DNA from: JBKEDH01 sp047975295
Lineage (GTDB): Bacteria > Bacteroidota > Bacteroidia > Flavobacteriales > Flavobacteriaceae
Length of the DNA: 30,923 nucleotides
Assembly: GCA_047975295.1 (NCBI GenBank)
Contig: JBKEDH010000017.1
Coordinates: 1-30,923 of the forward strand
Direction of reading: 5' to 3'
A program made the translations under genes and the position numbers. This document shows, piece by piece, positions 16,688 to 24,638 of this stretch. Each line of letters begins with the position of its first letter. The first letter of the stretch is position 1. The notes beneath the pieces were generated by a model that was not told the origin of the DNA, made no database searches, and saw only the letters and a list, made by a program, of their open reading frames with translations.

Positions 16688-16695
16688 TATATTTG
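16688..16695 (+). promoter_or_regulatory. TAnnTTTG -7 box for the LEA-ribD-HAD-yigZ operon
   Basis: TATATTTG on the plus strand, 44 bases before the ATG at 16740, implies a leader of about 38 bases. The expected -33 position falls on the divergent -7 box at 16669-16676. No TTTG is evident there. Confidence 0.5.
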
Positions 16696-16739
16696 CGTTA
16701 ATTAATACGCTTTATTTTAAGTGTGAAGATACATAAACC

Positions 16740-17204
16740 ATGAACTATTCAAAATTTTTAAAATTTATTATTCTTTCAATAATTATTGCTTGTTCCGGCT
16801 GTACCCTTACCGAAAAGCCCCAATTTGTTAACGTAAAAAATGTTAGGGTTACCAAATCGGAAAAAAATACCATAACAGTTATGGGCGATGCCATATTTTT
16901 AAATCCAAACGATATTGGAGGTAATTTAAAAACCGATAATATTAAAATTTATGTTAACGACAACGAGATAGCACAGGTTTCAACCAAAAGTTTTGATGTT
17001 CCCGCCAAAGAAGAGTTTTCAATTCCATTAACCGCCATAATATCCAAAGACAGTATTTTTAAGGGCAAAGGATTGGGGAACCTTTTAGGCAGCCTACTTA
17101 CCAACAATATAAAAGTACAATATAAAGGCGATATTGTATATAAAGCGTTGGGTATGTCGTACACGTATAATCTTGACGAAACCGAAAGCCTAAAAATAAA
17201 ATAG
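16740..17204 (+). CDS. LEA14-like lipoprotein
   Basis: A 154-residue exported protein. Residues 1-17 form a hydrophobic signal ending IIACSGC; either Cys18 or Cys21 could be the lipidated residue. The mature part PQFVNVKNVRVTKSEKNTITVMGDAIFLNPNDIGGNLKTDN fits the LEA14/WHy-type beta-sandwich (a pattern of V-x-V strands then an N-P-N turn), followed by IKIYVNDNEIAQVSTKSFDVPAKEEFSIPL. These domains are structural and of uncertain role, often linked to stress or desiccation. It heads a four-gene operon: ribD starts 4 bases after its stop. A functional connection to riboflavin synthesis is not evident. Confidence 0.72.
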   Translation: MNYSKFLKFIILSIIIACSGCTLTEKPQFVNVKNVRVTKSEKNTITVMGDAIFLNPNDIGGNLKTDNIKIYVNDNEIAQVSTKSFDVPAKEEFSIPLTAIISKDSIFKGKGLGNLLGSLLTNNIKVQYKGDIVYKALGMSYTYNLDETESLKIK

Positions 17205-17208
17205 CCTT

Positions 17209-18213
17209 GTGGAACGGCACGAAACCTACATAAAACGCTGCTTGGAAATTGCCAAAAACGGATTGGGAAGCACCCGCCCCAACCCCATGGTTGGTTGTGT
17301 TATTGTGGCAAACAACAAAATAATAGGCGAAGGTTTTACCAGTAAATATGGCGGTAACCATGCCGAAGTAAATGCTATAAATGCCGTAAAAGATAAATCG
17401 GTTTTACAAAAAGCTACGCTTTATGTTACTTTGGAACCCTGCTCACATTACGGCAAAACACCTCCTTGCAGCGACCTTATTATTAAGCATAAAATACCAA
17501 ATGTGGTTATTGGCTGTGTTGACGATAATATTCTCGTTGCCGGAAAAGGTATAAAAAAATTACGAGGGGTCGGCTGTAACGTTACGGTAGGTGTATTAGA
17601 GAATGCCTGTAAAAACCACCATAAGCGTTTTTTTACTTTCCACAATAAAAAACGGCCTTATATTATTTTAAAATGGGCCGAAACAGCCAATGGCTTTATT
17701 GCACCAACGGTTAGAACCAAACAAAAGCCAATTTGGATAACCAATGCGTTTTCCCGCCAAATAGTACATAAGTGGCGTACCGAAGAGCAAGCTATTTTGG
17801 TGGGTGCCAATACGGTTTTAAAAGATAATCCCAGCTTAACGGCAAGAGATTATAAGGGCAATAACCCAATAAGGATAGTAATTGATAAAACACATAACTT
17901 ACCAAAAAAACTGTTTGTTTTTAACAGTAAAGCCGAAACTATTAGCATAAGCAAACCCGAAATAGATTTTAACAAGCCCATAGCCGGACAAATTTGTAAT
18001 ATTCTGTACAAAAAACAAATAAACTCTGTTATTGTTGAAGGCGGCACCAAAACATTACAAGCATTTATAGATGAAACCCTTTGGGACGAAGCCCGTGTAT
18101 TCTCCAACCCTATTGAATTTGATGACGGCATTAAATCGCCCCGTTTTTCGGGAAAACTGATTTCCGAACAGCATATTTTAAACGATACCTTAAAAATATA
18201 CTCCAATGATTAA
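17209..18213 (+). CDS. ribD: Bifunctional riboflavin biosynthesis deaminase/reductase RibD
   Basis: RibD performs the second and third steps of riboflavin synthesis from GTP: deamination of the diaminopyrimidine, then reduction of the ribosyl side chain. The 334-residue protein begins with GTG at 17209 (no in-frame ATG upstream fits), 4 bases after the lipoprotein gene. The deaminase domain has the zinc motif HAEVNA (His51, catalytic Glu53) and PCSHYGKTPPC (Cys78 and Cys87). The reductase domain starts near 148 (YIILKWAETANGFIA), with ILVGANTVLKDNPSLTAR and IVEGGTKTLQAFI. Slightly short for the family (often about 350-370 residues) but complete in motifs. Its last 8 bases overlap the HAD gene. 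Confidence 0.94.
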   Translation: MERHETYIKRCLEIAKNGLGSTRPNPMVGCVIVANNKIIGEGFTSKYGGNHAEVNAINAVKDKSVLQKATLYVTLEPCSHYGKTPPCSDLIIKHKIPNVVIGCVDDNILVAGKGIKKLRGVGCNVTVGVLENACKNHHKRFFTFHNKKRPYIILKWAETANGFIAPTVRTKQKPIWITNAFSRQIVHKWRTEEQAILVGANTVLKDNPSLTARDYKGNNPIRIVIDKTHNLPKKLFVFNSKAETISISKPEIDFNKPIAGQICNILYKKQINSVIVEGGTKTLQAFIDETLWDEARVFSNPIEFDDGIKSPRFSGKLISEQHILNDTLKIYSND

Positions 18214-18823
18214 AACCTTAATTTTCGATTTTGGAAATGTTTTTATCAACCTGAATATTGAAAAAGCCGTTACCACGGCCCAACAGGCTTTTAATATAGA
18301 TTTTTTTTCGGAAGAAATAACCAAAAAAAATGAAAGCTACGAAACGGGACAGATTACAACCGATGGGTTTCTAACATTTTATTCGGAAAAATTTCCTCAA
18401 TTATCAAAAGAAGCACTTATTGAAATATGGAATGTTATTCTACACGATTTCCCTAAACACCGGCTTGAATTTATTCAGAAATTAAAAAAAGAAAACAAGT
18501 ACAAGCTCATACTTTTAAGCAATACCAACGAACTTCATATCGATCACATTAAAAAACAGGTACCGTTTTACAATGATTTTAAAAATTGTTTTGATGCGTT
18601 TTACCTATCTCACGAAATCCATTTACGGAAACCTAATTCCGAAATTTTCAAGTTTGTTTTAAAAGAAAACACACTCAATCCAACCGAATGTTTATTTATT
18701 GACGATGTTAAGGAAAACTGCATAGCAGCAAATAAATTGGGCATTAAAACATGGCATATTAACCCAAAAACAGAAGAGGTTTCCTCTTTATTTGAAACCA
18801 AAAAAGCCCTGTTTTTATCTTGA
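18206..18823 (+). CDS. HAD-superfamily hydrolase, YihX-like
   Basis: A 205-residue phosphatase-type HAD protein. Motif I is IFDFGNVFINLN with the nucleophile Asp8; the usual second Asp is Gly10, as in YihX-type enzymes (DLGNV). The cap is helical (residues about 15-85). Motif II is LLSNTNELH, motif III the lysine in HLRKPNSEIF, and motif IV the acidic pair in FIDDVKENCIAAN. YihX-type enzymes dephosphorylate sugar or nucleotide phosphates. A missing phosphatase of the riboflavin pathway (acting between the RibD product and lumazine synthase) is known in other bacteria to be a HAD enzyme, and its 8-base overlap with ribD makes that role attractive here. This is inference from context. Confidence 0.82.
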   Translation: MIKTLIFDFGNVFINLNIEKAVTTAQQAFNIDFFSEEITKKNESYETGQITTDGFLTFYSEKFPQLSKEALIEIWNVILHDFPKHRLEFIQKLKKENKYKLILLSNTNELHIDHIKKQVPFYNDFKNCFDAFYLSHEIHLRKPNSEIFKFVLKENTLNPTECLFIDDVKENCIAANKLGIKTWHINPKTEEVSSLFETKKALFLS

Positions 18824-19428
18824 TTGAAACCGATACATACAAAACCATAGCCACAGCAACCAAAAGTATTTTGTTCAAGGACAAAAACAGTAAGTTTTTT
18901 GGTTATGCCTACCCTATTTTAAATGAAGATGAAGCCAAAATCCATATCGAAAATTTAAAAAAAGAACACCATTCGGCACGACATTGGTGTTATGCCTATC
19001 AATTAGGAACGGAAACCTTTATTTATCGTGCCAACGACGATGGCGAACCCAGCAACAGTGCAGGAACGCCTATTTATGGACAAATACAGTCCTTCGAGGT
19101 TACCAACATTTTAATTGTCGTGGTACGCTATTTTGGAGGTGTAAAACTTGGTGTTGGCGGATTAATAAATGCATACAGAACTACGGCACAGCTTACATTG
19201 GAAGCTTCTAAAATTATTAAAAAAACCATTAATATAGATTATTTAATAACCTTCGATTATAAGAATATGAATACCGTAATGCGGGTTATTAAAGAACGCC
19301 ATCTAAACATTACCGACCAGAAATTGGAACTTGATTGTCAAATTACCGTTTCGGTTAGAAAGCGCGATGCCCAAGTTATTTTCGAAACATTCAACCGTTT
19401 ATACGAAATAGAAATAAAGGTGCTATAG
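18820..19428 (+). CDS. YigZ/IMPACT family protein
   Basis: A 202-residue protein of the YigZ/IMPACT (UPF0029) family. The signature spans RHWCYAYQLG, then RANDDGEPSNSAGTPIYGQI at about residues 69-88, followed by VVVRYFGGVKLGVGGLINAYRTTA. The C-terminal ferredoxin-like domain ends ...FETFNRLYEIEIKVL. Eukaryotic IMPACT regulates Gcn2; bacterial YigZ function is unresolved. The chosen start is TTG at 18820, giving a 4-base TTGA overlap with the HAD stop codon, typical of translational coupling. The next in-frame ATG is well inside the conserved domain. It is the last gene of the operon and converges with the nitronate monooxygenase gene. Confidence 0.88.
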   Translation: MIETDTYKTIATATKSILFKDKNSKFFGYAYPILNEDEAKIHIENLKKEHHSARHWCYAYQLGTETFIYRANDDGEPSNSAGTPIYGQIQSFEVTNILIVVVRYFGGVKLGVGGLINAYRTTAQLTLEASKIIKKTINIDYLITFDYKNMNTVMRVIKERHLNITDQKLELDCQITVSVRKRDAQVIFETFNRLYEIEIKVL

Positions 19429-19456
19429 CTTATTTGTTGGTATATTTGCTATACAA

Positions 19457-20404
19457 TCATTCAATTAGCCGCGAAACAATAGCCTTAACCGGTAAAATAG
19501 CTTTTGTATGTTCTATACTGGGTCCAGCAACCCATACGGTTTTATAGGTAGCCTTTTTTGCTGCTTTTTCGGTAGCTTTCATCCCTATCGAAAACCGAAT
19601 CATCTTCACCCATTTTCTTAGCTTTCTGTGGCGGTTTAAAACCGACTCCAACCAAGTCGCTTTTGTTCCTATTTTTTGTACATAAGGCGTATTGATAACA
19701 GAACAAGGCGTACCCGAAATACGCTCGGTCATTACAATATCGTTGGCACCATAATCAATACAGGCCTGTTTGTATTCGTTGGTTACGTTAGCTTCTTCCG
19801 AGGCAATAAATGGACTTCCCACAGAAACGCCCGAAGCACCATAGTCCAACATTCTATCTACGCCGGTCTTAGTACCAACACCTCCTGCCGAAATAACCGG
19901 AATATGGCAATGTGCAACCAGCTGCTCGATTAAATCTTTCGGATTAATATTTCCACGATGTCCGCCCGCCTCATTGTTTACGGCAATAATCGCATCGGCT
20001 CCCAAAGTTTCTACTTTTTGGGCATACTTTAAATCGGTTACATCGCACAAAACTTTTATTCCTGCTGCGTGGGCCTTTTCTATAGTTTCCTTAGGATTTC
20101 CTAAAGATGTTATTATAAAATCGCAGCCTTCTTCGCACAATACTTCCAATTGACTCTGAGCCTTAGGGTTCGATTTGTTTACTATTAAATTAAAGCCAAA
20201 CGCACCTCCTGCAGTCTTAGCTCTTTTTAACTCACTAATAACCTGTCTCAATTCCTCTAAAGTACGGTAATTTAATGCCGGAATACAGCCCGCAATTCCA
20301 CATTCCATAGCCGCTTTGACCATATTTACATTAGAGACCAAAAACATAGGTGCCTGTATAATGGGGTGTTCTATATTTAAAAGCGCAGTAAGTTTTGTTG
20401 CCAT
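19457..20404 (-). CDS. Nitronate monooxygenase-like FMN protein
   Basis: A 315-residue TIM-barrel flavoprotein of the nitronate monooxygenase (former 2-nitropropane dioxygenase) family. The start LLNIEHPIIQAPMFLVSN positions FMN-binding residues, AGGHRG at 146-151 includes the catalytic-type histidine, and ISAGGVGTKTGVDRMLDYGASGVSVGSPF at 171-199 binds the FMN phosphate. The ATG at 20404 is chosen because the in-frame upstream start (20464) lies beyond the -7 promoter box at 20420-20427 and adds unrelated residues. The family includes nitronate oxidases and enoyl-ACP reductase FabK. A FabK role is not needed here because fabI is present. The true substrate is uncertain. Confidence 0.85.
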   Translation of the reverse strand: MATKLTALLNIEHPIIQAPMFLVSNVNMVKAAMECGIAGCIPALNYRTLEELRQVISELKRAKTAGGAFGFNLIVNKSNPKAQSQLEVLCEEGCDFIITSLGNPKETIEKAHAAGIKVLCDVTDLKYAQKVETLGADAIIAVNNEAGGHRGNINPKDLIEQLVAHCHIPVISAGGVGTKTGVDRMLDYGASGVSVGSPFIASEEANVTNEYKQACIDYGANDIVMTERISGTPCSVINTPYVQKIGTKATWLESVLNRHRKLRKWVKMIRFSIGMKATEKAAKKATYKTVWVAGPSIEHTKAILPVKAIVSRLIE

Positions 20405-20419
20405 TCTTTTTAATTTCTC

Positions 20420-20453
20420 CAAATATAGTAAATTATTATGCTTGCATAGCAAA
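20420..20453 (-). promoter_or_regulatory. Promoter of the nitronate monooxygenase-like gene
   Basis: The minus strand shows TATATTTG (20420-20427), 16 bases before the ATG at 20404. TTTG at 20450-20453 has a spacer of 22 bases. Both elements fit the flavobacterial sigma-A-type consensus. Confidence 0.55.
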
Positions 20454-20579
20454 AGGAAAAACACAAACTATATACTAATTATCAGCAATTTACATAAATA
20501 TACAAATTTACAATTGAAGAATACGCAACCATTATCCAATAATAGCATCTTTATTAAAAAGAATTAATATAAATAATGA

Positions 20580-20630
20580 AACACCCATTATTAAGTTTTA
20601 ATCACACAGCAGAATGTTAATTTGGGTGTT
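20580..20630. repeat. Inverted repeat just upstream of the DUF4377 gene
   Basis: AACACCCA (20580-20587) and TGGGTGTT (20623-20630) form a perfect 8-bp stem around 35 bases, with further partial pairing of the inner ATTA/TAAT bases. It ends 38 bases before the ATG at 20669, so it is in the promoter or leader of that gene. It is too G+C-rich for the local background to ignore, but no known element is recognised. Confidence 0.4.
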
Positions 20631-20668
20631 CTATGTGACAACCATTAAAAACATATAAATATTAACAC

Positions 20669-21013
20669 ATGAAAATAAAATACCTTTTTTTGCTCTTATC
20701 TATTGTTACTACTCTATCATGTTCGAAAGACGACGACAACCAACCAATCAAAATTTTATGGGTAAATCACGAAAGGGTTGATTGCCAAGGTGTGGGAGAG
20801 CAAACCTGTTACCTAATTCAAGAAAACAAATCAATAATTGAAGACGATTGGCAACTTTTTTACAATACTATTGAAGATTTCGACGAACAATACGAAGCAG
20901 GTTACATTTATAAAATTAGTGTAACCACCTTAGAAATAAAAAATCCGCCTGCCGATAGCAGCTCTATAAAATATGTACTTAACGAGATTTTAGGCAAAAC
21001 TGCTGTAGAATAA
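20669..21013 (+). CDS. DUF4377 domain lipoprotein
   Basis: A 114-residue lipoprotein: signal peptide MKIKYLFLLLSIVTTLSC with the anchor at Cys18, then an acidic SKDDDNQP linker typical of exported Bacteroidota lipoproteins. The domain ILWVNHERVDCQGVGEQTCYLIQE, then DDWQLFYNTIEDFDEQYEAGYIYKISV, matches DUF4377, including its two conserved cysteines (probably disulfide-bonded) and the W-x-L-F-Y and GYIYK blocks. DUF4377 also occurs in heat-shock protein HslJ-type fusions elsewhere, and its function is not known. Single gene with no neighbour in the same direction. No perfect TAnnTTTG box is found upstream (TTAATTTG at 20617-20624 has one mismatch). Confidence 0.82.
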   Translation: MKIKYLFLLLSIVTTLSCSKDDDNQPIKILWVNHERVDCQGVGEQTCYLIQENKSIIEDDWQLFYNTIEDFDEQYEAGYIYKISVTTLEIKNPPADSSSIKYVLNEILGKTAVE

Positions 21014-21093
21014 TGGAGGTTATCTTACAAAGATAAAAGTAAAAAGTTTGATTTAAGAGCCAAGAATCGGGACTTTCAATCTTTAGAGCCTGT

Positions 21094-22317
21094 TTAAAAT
21101 TTGTAATATCCACATTTTAAATAAGCACCTTCGGGAAATGTAACGGGATGATCGCTATCGTGATAGGTTTTTAAAAGGACTTTAAAGTTTCGGCTTTTTT
21201 CGCTTAGTATTTGATTATTGATATCGAAAAATGCTTGAGCCGTAACCCGAGACGAACAGGAAGCCAATACCAATAATCCATTTTTATTTGTTAGCTGTTC
21301 GCCAAGAGCCGCCAATTGGGCATATTTTTTTTTGGCCATTGCAACCTCCGAAGCCTGTTTGGCAAAACTGGGCGGATCGATAACCACAACATCAAATTTT
21401 ACATTATTGTCTGATAGTCGTTGCATTTCCCTAAAGGCATCTCCAGCAATAACTTTATGTTTTCCCCTATAATTATTTAGCCGTCCGTTTTGCAGGGCAA
21501 TTTCCAAGGCCTGTTTACTAATATCGAGACTGGTAACCGATGTTGCACCATTGTACAGTGCATGTACCGAAAATCCGCCGGCATAACTAAACACATCCAG
21601 AACAGTTTTTCCCTTGCTCCACTCGCCCACCTGTTTTCTATTGGCACGATGATCGAGAAAATAACCCGTTTTATGTCCCTTAATAACATTGGCCGAAAAA
21701 ATAACGCCATGTTCTACAAATTGAACGACTTCCTGTTCCAAAATACCGAAAACCACATCACCATCGGTAAAATTATGTTTTTTTGATTGCTGCAACCCTC
21801 TGCTTAACCGTATTACTACAGTTTCCGTTTTCGAAATTTTATGTAAAATGGGCAGAATATCCTGTAGATAGGGCAACCAGATTTCGGAATAAAGTTTAAC
21901 AACCAAAACTAAGGCATATACATCGGCTATTAAACCGGGAAAACCATCGTTTTCTCCAAAAACCAAACGGTAACTATTGGTGTTGGTCTGCAATAATACA
22001 TTTCGTTTTTTAAAAGCTTCATCTATTTTATTTCTAAAAAAATCGGTATTTATTTCCACTTTTTCCAATCCGCTGTGTATTACTTTTATGCGAATGGGCG
22101 AATCGGTATCATACAGACCCAACCCTATAACCTTATTTTTGTTTTTACTGAAAATAATGGCCAAATCGCCAGTTTTCGCATGGCCTTTTATAGTATCTAT
22201 ACTATTGGAAAACACCCAAGGATGGCCTTTTATTACCGATTGTTCTCCTTTTGCACTAAGTTTTACCGCAACACGTTTTGGAATATAATCTGACTTTATT
22301 TTGGTTGAAAAATCCAT
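21094..22317 (-). CDS. Class I SAM-dependent rRNA methyltransferase, RlmI-like
   Basis: A 407-residue protein from the ATG at 22317. An N-terminal PUA RNA-binding domain (VKLSAKGEQSVIKGHPWVFSNSI) is followed by a central EEHEE-type region and a Rossmann methyltransferase domain. The latter has GYFLDHRANRKQVG, VLDVFSYAGGFSVHAL (SAM loop), SLDISKQALEIALQN, the DPPSFAKQ motif and the catalytic-type cysteine in VLASCSSRV. RlmI methylates C5 of a cytidine in 23S rRNA; RlmK/L-type relatives share the fold, so the exact target base is an inference. An in-frame start at 22359 would add 14 unconserved residues (MVSIIPLFLQYHLS). Its stop codon lies in a short GCCTGTTTAAA stretch. Confidence 0.88.
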   Translation of the reverse strand: MDFSTKIKSDYIPKRVAVKLSAKGEQSVIKGHPWVFSNSIDTIKGHAKTGDLAIIFSKNKNKVIGLGLYDTDSPIRIKVIHSGLEKVEINTDFFRNKIDEAFKKRNVLLQTNTNSYRLVFGENDGFPGLIADVYALVLVVKLYSEIWLPYLQDILPILHKISKTETVVIRLSRGLQQSKKHNFTDGDVVFGILEQEVVQFVEHGVIFSANVIKGHKTGYFLDHRANRKQVGEWSKGKTVLDVFSYAGGFSVHALYNGATSVTSLDISKQALEIALQNGRLNNYRGKHKVIAGDAFREMQRLSDNNVKFDVVVIDPPSFAKQASEVAMAKKKYAQLAALGEQLTNKNGLLVLASCSSRVTAQAFFDINNQILSEKSRNFKVLLKTYHDSDHPVTFPEGAYLKCGYYKF

Positions 22318-22410
22318 AGATAAATGATACTGTAAAAATAGTGGAATAATCGAAACCAAGTTTAACTATTACCACAAATATTATTTTAAAAACAAACGTT
22401 ATGTAAAATA

Positions 22411-22442
22411 AAAAAACGCAACCGTAATTTGGTTGCGTTTTT
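22411..22442 (-). terminator. Rho-independent terminator of dnaK
   Basis: A perfect 12-bp stem, AAAAACGCAACC (22412-22423) and GGTTGCGTTTTT (22431-22442), encloses a seven-base loop. Read on the minus strand it ends in a long T-run, as expected after dnaK (stop at 22480). The arms make it symmetric enough to act in both directions. Confidence 0.88.
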
Positions 22443-22479
22443 AAGTTTATATACCGAATCAGACTCGATATAATACGTA

Positions 22480-24387
22480 TTACTTTACCTCTTCGAAATC
22501 GACATCTTCCACATCACTTCCTTCATTCGATGCTTCCGCATTTCCTTGGGGTTGCTCTGCTCCTGCTCCATTAGCCTGCGCTTCTTGTTGGGCTTTGTAC
22601 ATTTCTTCGCTGGCTACTTTCCAAGCTTCGTTTATTTTTTCCAAAGCAGGATCGATAACAGCTATATCTTTGGTTTCGTAAGCTTTTTTAAGTGCTTCCA
22701 AAGCATCTTCAATTGGCTTTTTCTTATCGTCCGACAATTTATCGCCAAATTCTTTTAACTGGCTTTCGGTTTGGAAAATCATCGCGTCGGCAGCATTCAA
22801 TTTCTCTGCTTTTTCCTTAGCTTGTTTATCGGCTTCGGCATTTGCTTCGGCATCGGCCTTCATTTTTTGGATTTCCTCGTCGGTCAATCCAGATGAAGCT
22901 TCAATACGGATATCTTGTGTTTTTCCGGTAGCCTTATCGGTAGCCGATACTTTTATAATACCATTGGCATCAATATCGAATGTTACTTCAATTTGTGGTA
23001 TGCCCCGTTTGGCAGGTGGAATACCGTCCAAATGGAAACGCCCAATTGTTTTATTATCGGCAGCCATTGGTCGTTCACCTTGCAGTACGTGTATTTCTAC
23101 AGATGGCTGATTATCGGCCGCAGTAGAGAACACTTGGCTTTTCTTTGTTGGAATGGTCGTATTTGCATCAATAAGTTTGGTCATAACGTTACCCATAGTT
23201 TCAATACCAAGCGATAATGGAGTTACGTCCAATAACAATACATCTTTTACATCGCCGGTTAAAACACCTCCTTGAATACCGGCTCCCAGAGATACTACCT
23301 CGTCGGGATTTACACCTTTACTCGGTGCTTTACCGAAGAATTTTTCAACAGCGGCCTGTACCGCAGGAATACGGGTGGAACCACCAACCAAAATAACCTC
23401 GTCGATATCGCTTTTACTCAATCCTGCTGCTTTTAAAGCCGACTCACATGGCTCGATGGTACGTTTTACCAAATCATCAATCAATTGCTCGAATTTTGAG
23501 CGGGTTAATGTACGTACTAAGTGTTTTGGTCCACTTGCCGTAGCCGTAATATAAGGTAGGTTTATTTCGGTTTGTGCCGAAGACGATAATTCTATTTTAG
23601 CTTTTTCGGCAGCTTCTTTTAAACGTTGTAAGGACATAGGGTCTTTACGTAAGTCCATACTTTCCTCTGCATTAAACTCATCGGCCAACCAGTTAATAAT
23701 TTTTTCATCGACATCGTCGCCCCCCAAGTGCGTATCACCATCGGTAGATAGTACTTCGAAAACACCATCGCCCAATTCCAAAATAGATACATCGTGGGTA
23801 CCACCACCAAAGTCGAATACCACTATTTTTTGATCTTGCCCTTTTTTATCTAAACCATAGGCCAATGCCGCTGCGGTAGGTTCGTTTATAATACGCTCTA
23901 CTTTTAGTCCGGCAATTTCGCCCGCTTCTTTAGTTGCTTGGCGTTGGCTGTCGTTAAAGTAAGCCGGCACGGTAATAACCGCACGCGATACATCTTGTCC
24001 CAAATAATCTTCGGCAGTTTTTTTCATTTTTTGAAGAATCATTGCCGATAATTCCTGTGGTGTATATAAACGCCCATCGATATCAACCCGAGGGGTATCG
24101 TTATCGCCCTTTACCACTTGGTAGGGTACGCGTTCTGCTTCCTTTAAAGACTCGGAATATTTGTTGCCCATAAAACGTTTAATGGAATAAACGGTTTTTC
24201 GGGGATTTGTTACTGCTTGGCGTTTTGCAGGGTCGCCAACCTTAATTTCGCCACCTTCAACAAAGGCTATAACAGAAGGGGTCGTTCTTTTTCCTTCTGC
24301 ATTTGGGATTACAACAGGCTCGTTACCTTCCATTACGGAAACACAAGAGTTTGTTGTACCTAAATCGATTCCAATAATTTTACTCAT
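22480..24387 (-). CDS. dnaK: Chaperone protein DnaK (Hsp70)
   Basis: DnaK is the ATP-driven Hsp70 chaperone that works with DnaJ and GrpE on unfolded proteins. The 635-residue protein has the full ATPase domain: [16 protein letters not shown] at 6-21, [29 protein letters not shown], and [11 protein letters not shown]. The hydrophobic interdomain linker [14 protein letters not shown] and the substrate-binding domain follow. A helical lid ends in a glycine/alanine/glutamine-rich tail, [19 protein letters not shown], with terminus [10 protein letters not shown]. The His in GGGTHDV (Phe in many bacteria) is common in Bacteroidota, to my recollection. dnaJ and grpE are not in the window, so dnaK is a stand-alone unit with a strong terminator. 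Confidence 0.98.
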   Translation of the reverse strand: MSKIIGIDLGTTNSCVSVMEGNEPVVIPNAEGKRTTPSVIAFVEGGEIKVGDPAKRQAVTNPRKTVYSIKRFMGNKYSESLKEAERVPYQVVKGDNDTPRVDIDGRLYTPQELSAMILQKMKKTAEDYLGQDVSRAVITVPAYFNDSQRQATKEAGEIAGLKVERIINEPTAAALAYGLDKKGQDQKIVVFDFGGGTHDVSILELGDGVFEVLSTDGDTHLGGDDVDEKIINWLADEFNAEESMDLRKDPMSLQRLKEAAEKAKIELSSSAQTEINLPYITATASGPKHLVRTLTRSKFEQLIDDLVKRTIEPCESALKAAGLSKSDIDEVILVGGSTRIPAVQAAVEKFFGKAPSKGVNPDEVVSLGAGIQGGVLTGDVKDVLLLDVTPLSLGIETMGNVMTKLIDANTTIPTKKSQVFSTAADNQPSVEIHVLQGERPMAADNKTIGRFHLDGIPPAKRGIPQIEVTFDIDANGIIKVSATDKATGKTQDIRIEASSGLTDEEIQKMKADAEANAEADKQAKEKAEKLNAADAMIFQTESQLKEFGDKLSDDKKKPIEDALEALKKAYETKDIAVIDPALEKINEAWKVASEEMYKAQQEAQANGAGAEQPQGNAEASNEGSDVEDVDFEEVK

Positions 24388-24396
24388 AATTTTTAT

Positions 24397-24402
24397 CTCC
24401 TT
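24397..24402 (-). promoter_or_regulatory. Shine-Dalgarno site of dnaK
   Basis: AAGGAG on the minus strand lies 9 bases before the dnaK ATG. Most genes in this window have no such site, in line with the weak use of Shine-Dalgarno pairing in Bacteroidota. It confirms the start and suggests high translation. Confidence 0.65.
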
Positions 24403-24462
24403 TTATTCTTTTTAATAATGTCTAACAAAATAAATACGGTTAGCTTTAGTCAATGATTATGC

Positions 24463-24489
24463 CATGACAAAAAACATGACAGGATGTCA
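24463..24489. promoter_or_regulatory. CATGACA direct repeats and TGACA/TGTCA inverted repeat upstream of dnaK
   Basis: CATGACA occurs at 24463-24469 and again at 24475-24481. The second copy forms a perfect inverted repeat with TGTCA at 24485-24489 across GGA. The cluster lies about 76-102 bases before the dnaK start, in the region where a promoter or operator would be expected. No CIRCE element or clean TAnnTTTG is seen nearby (TTATTTTG is the closest). Operator function is a guess. Confidence 0.35.
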
Positions 24490-24638
24490 CTTTTCTTTTT
24501 TTGTTATGCTGATTTTATTAAAATCCGGAAGTTTAAATTACTCATTAAAACCAACAAAAGTCCCGATCTGTAAAATTAATCCTCCATTTCGTTTTTTAAT
24601 ACACATAAATAGTTCTATTTTTAACAAAAATTTGTATC

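Noticed and set aside
21020..21036. Small perfect stem TTATCTT-ACA-AAGATAA after the DUF4377 gene
   Set aside because: All-AT-type short stem with no following T-run on the plus strand; too weak to call a terminator.
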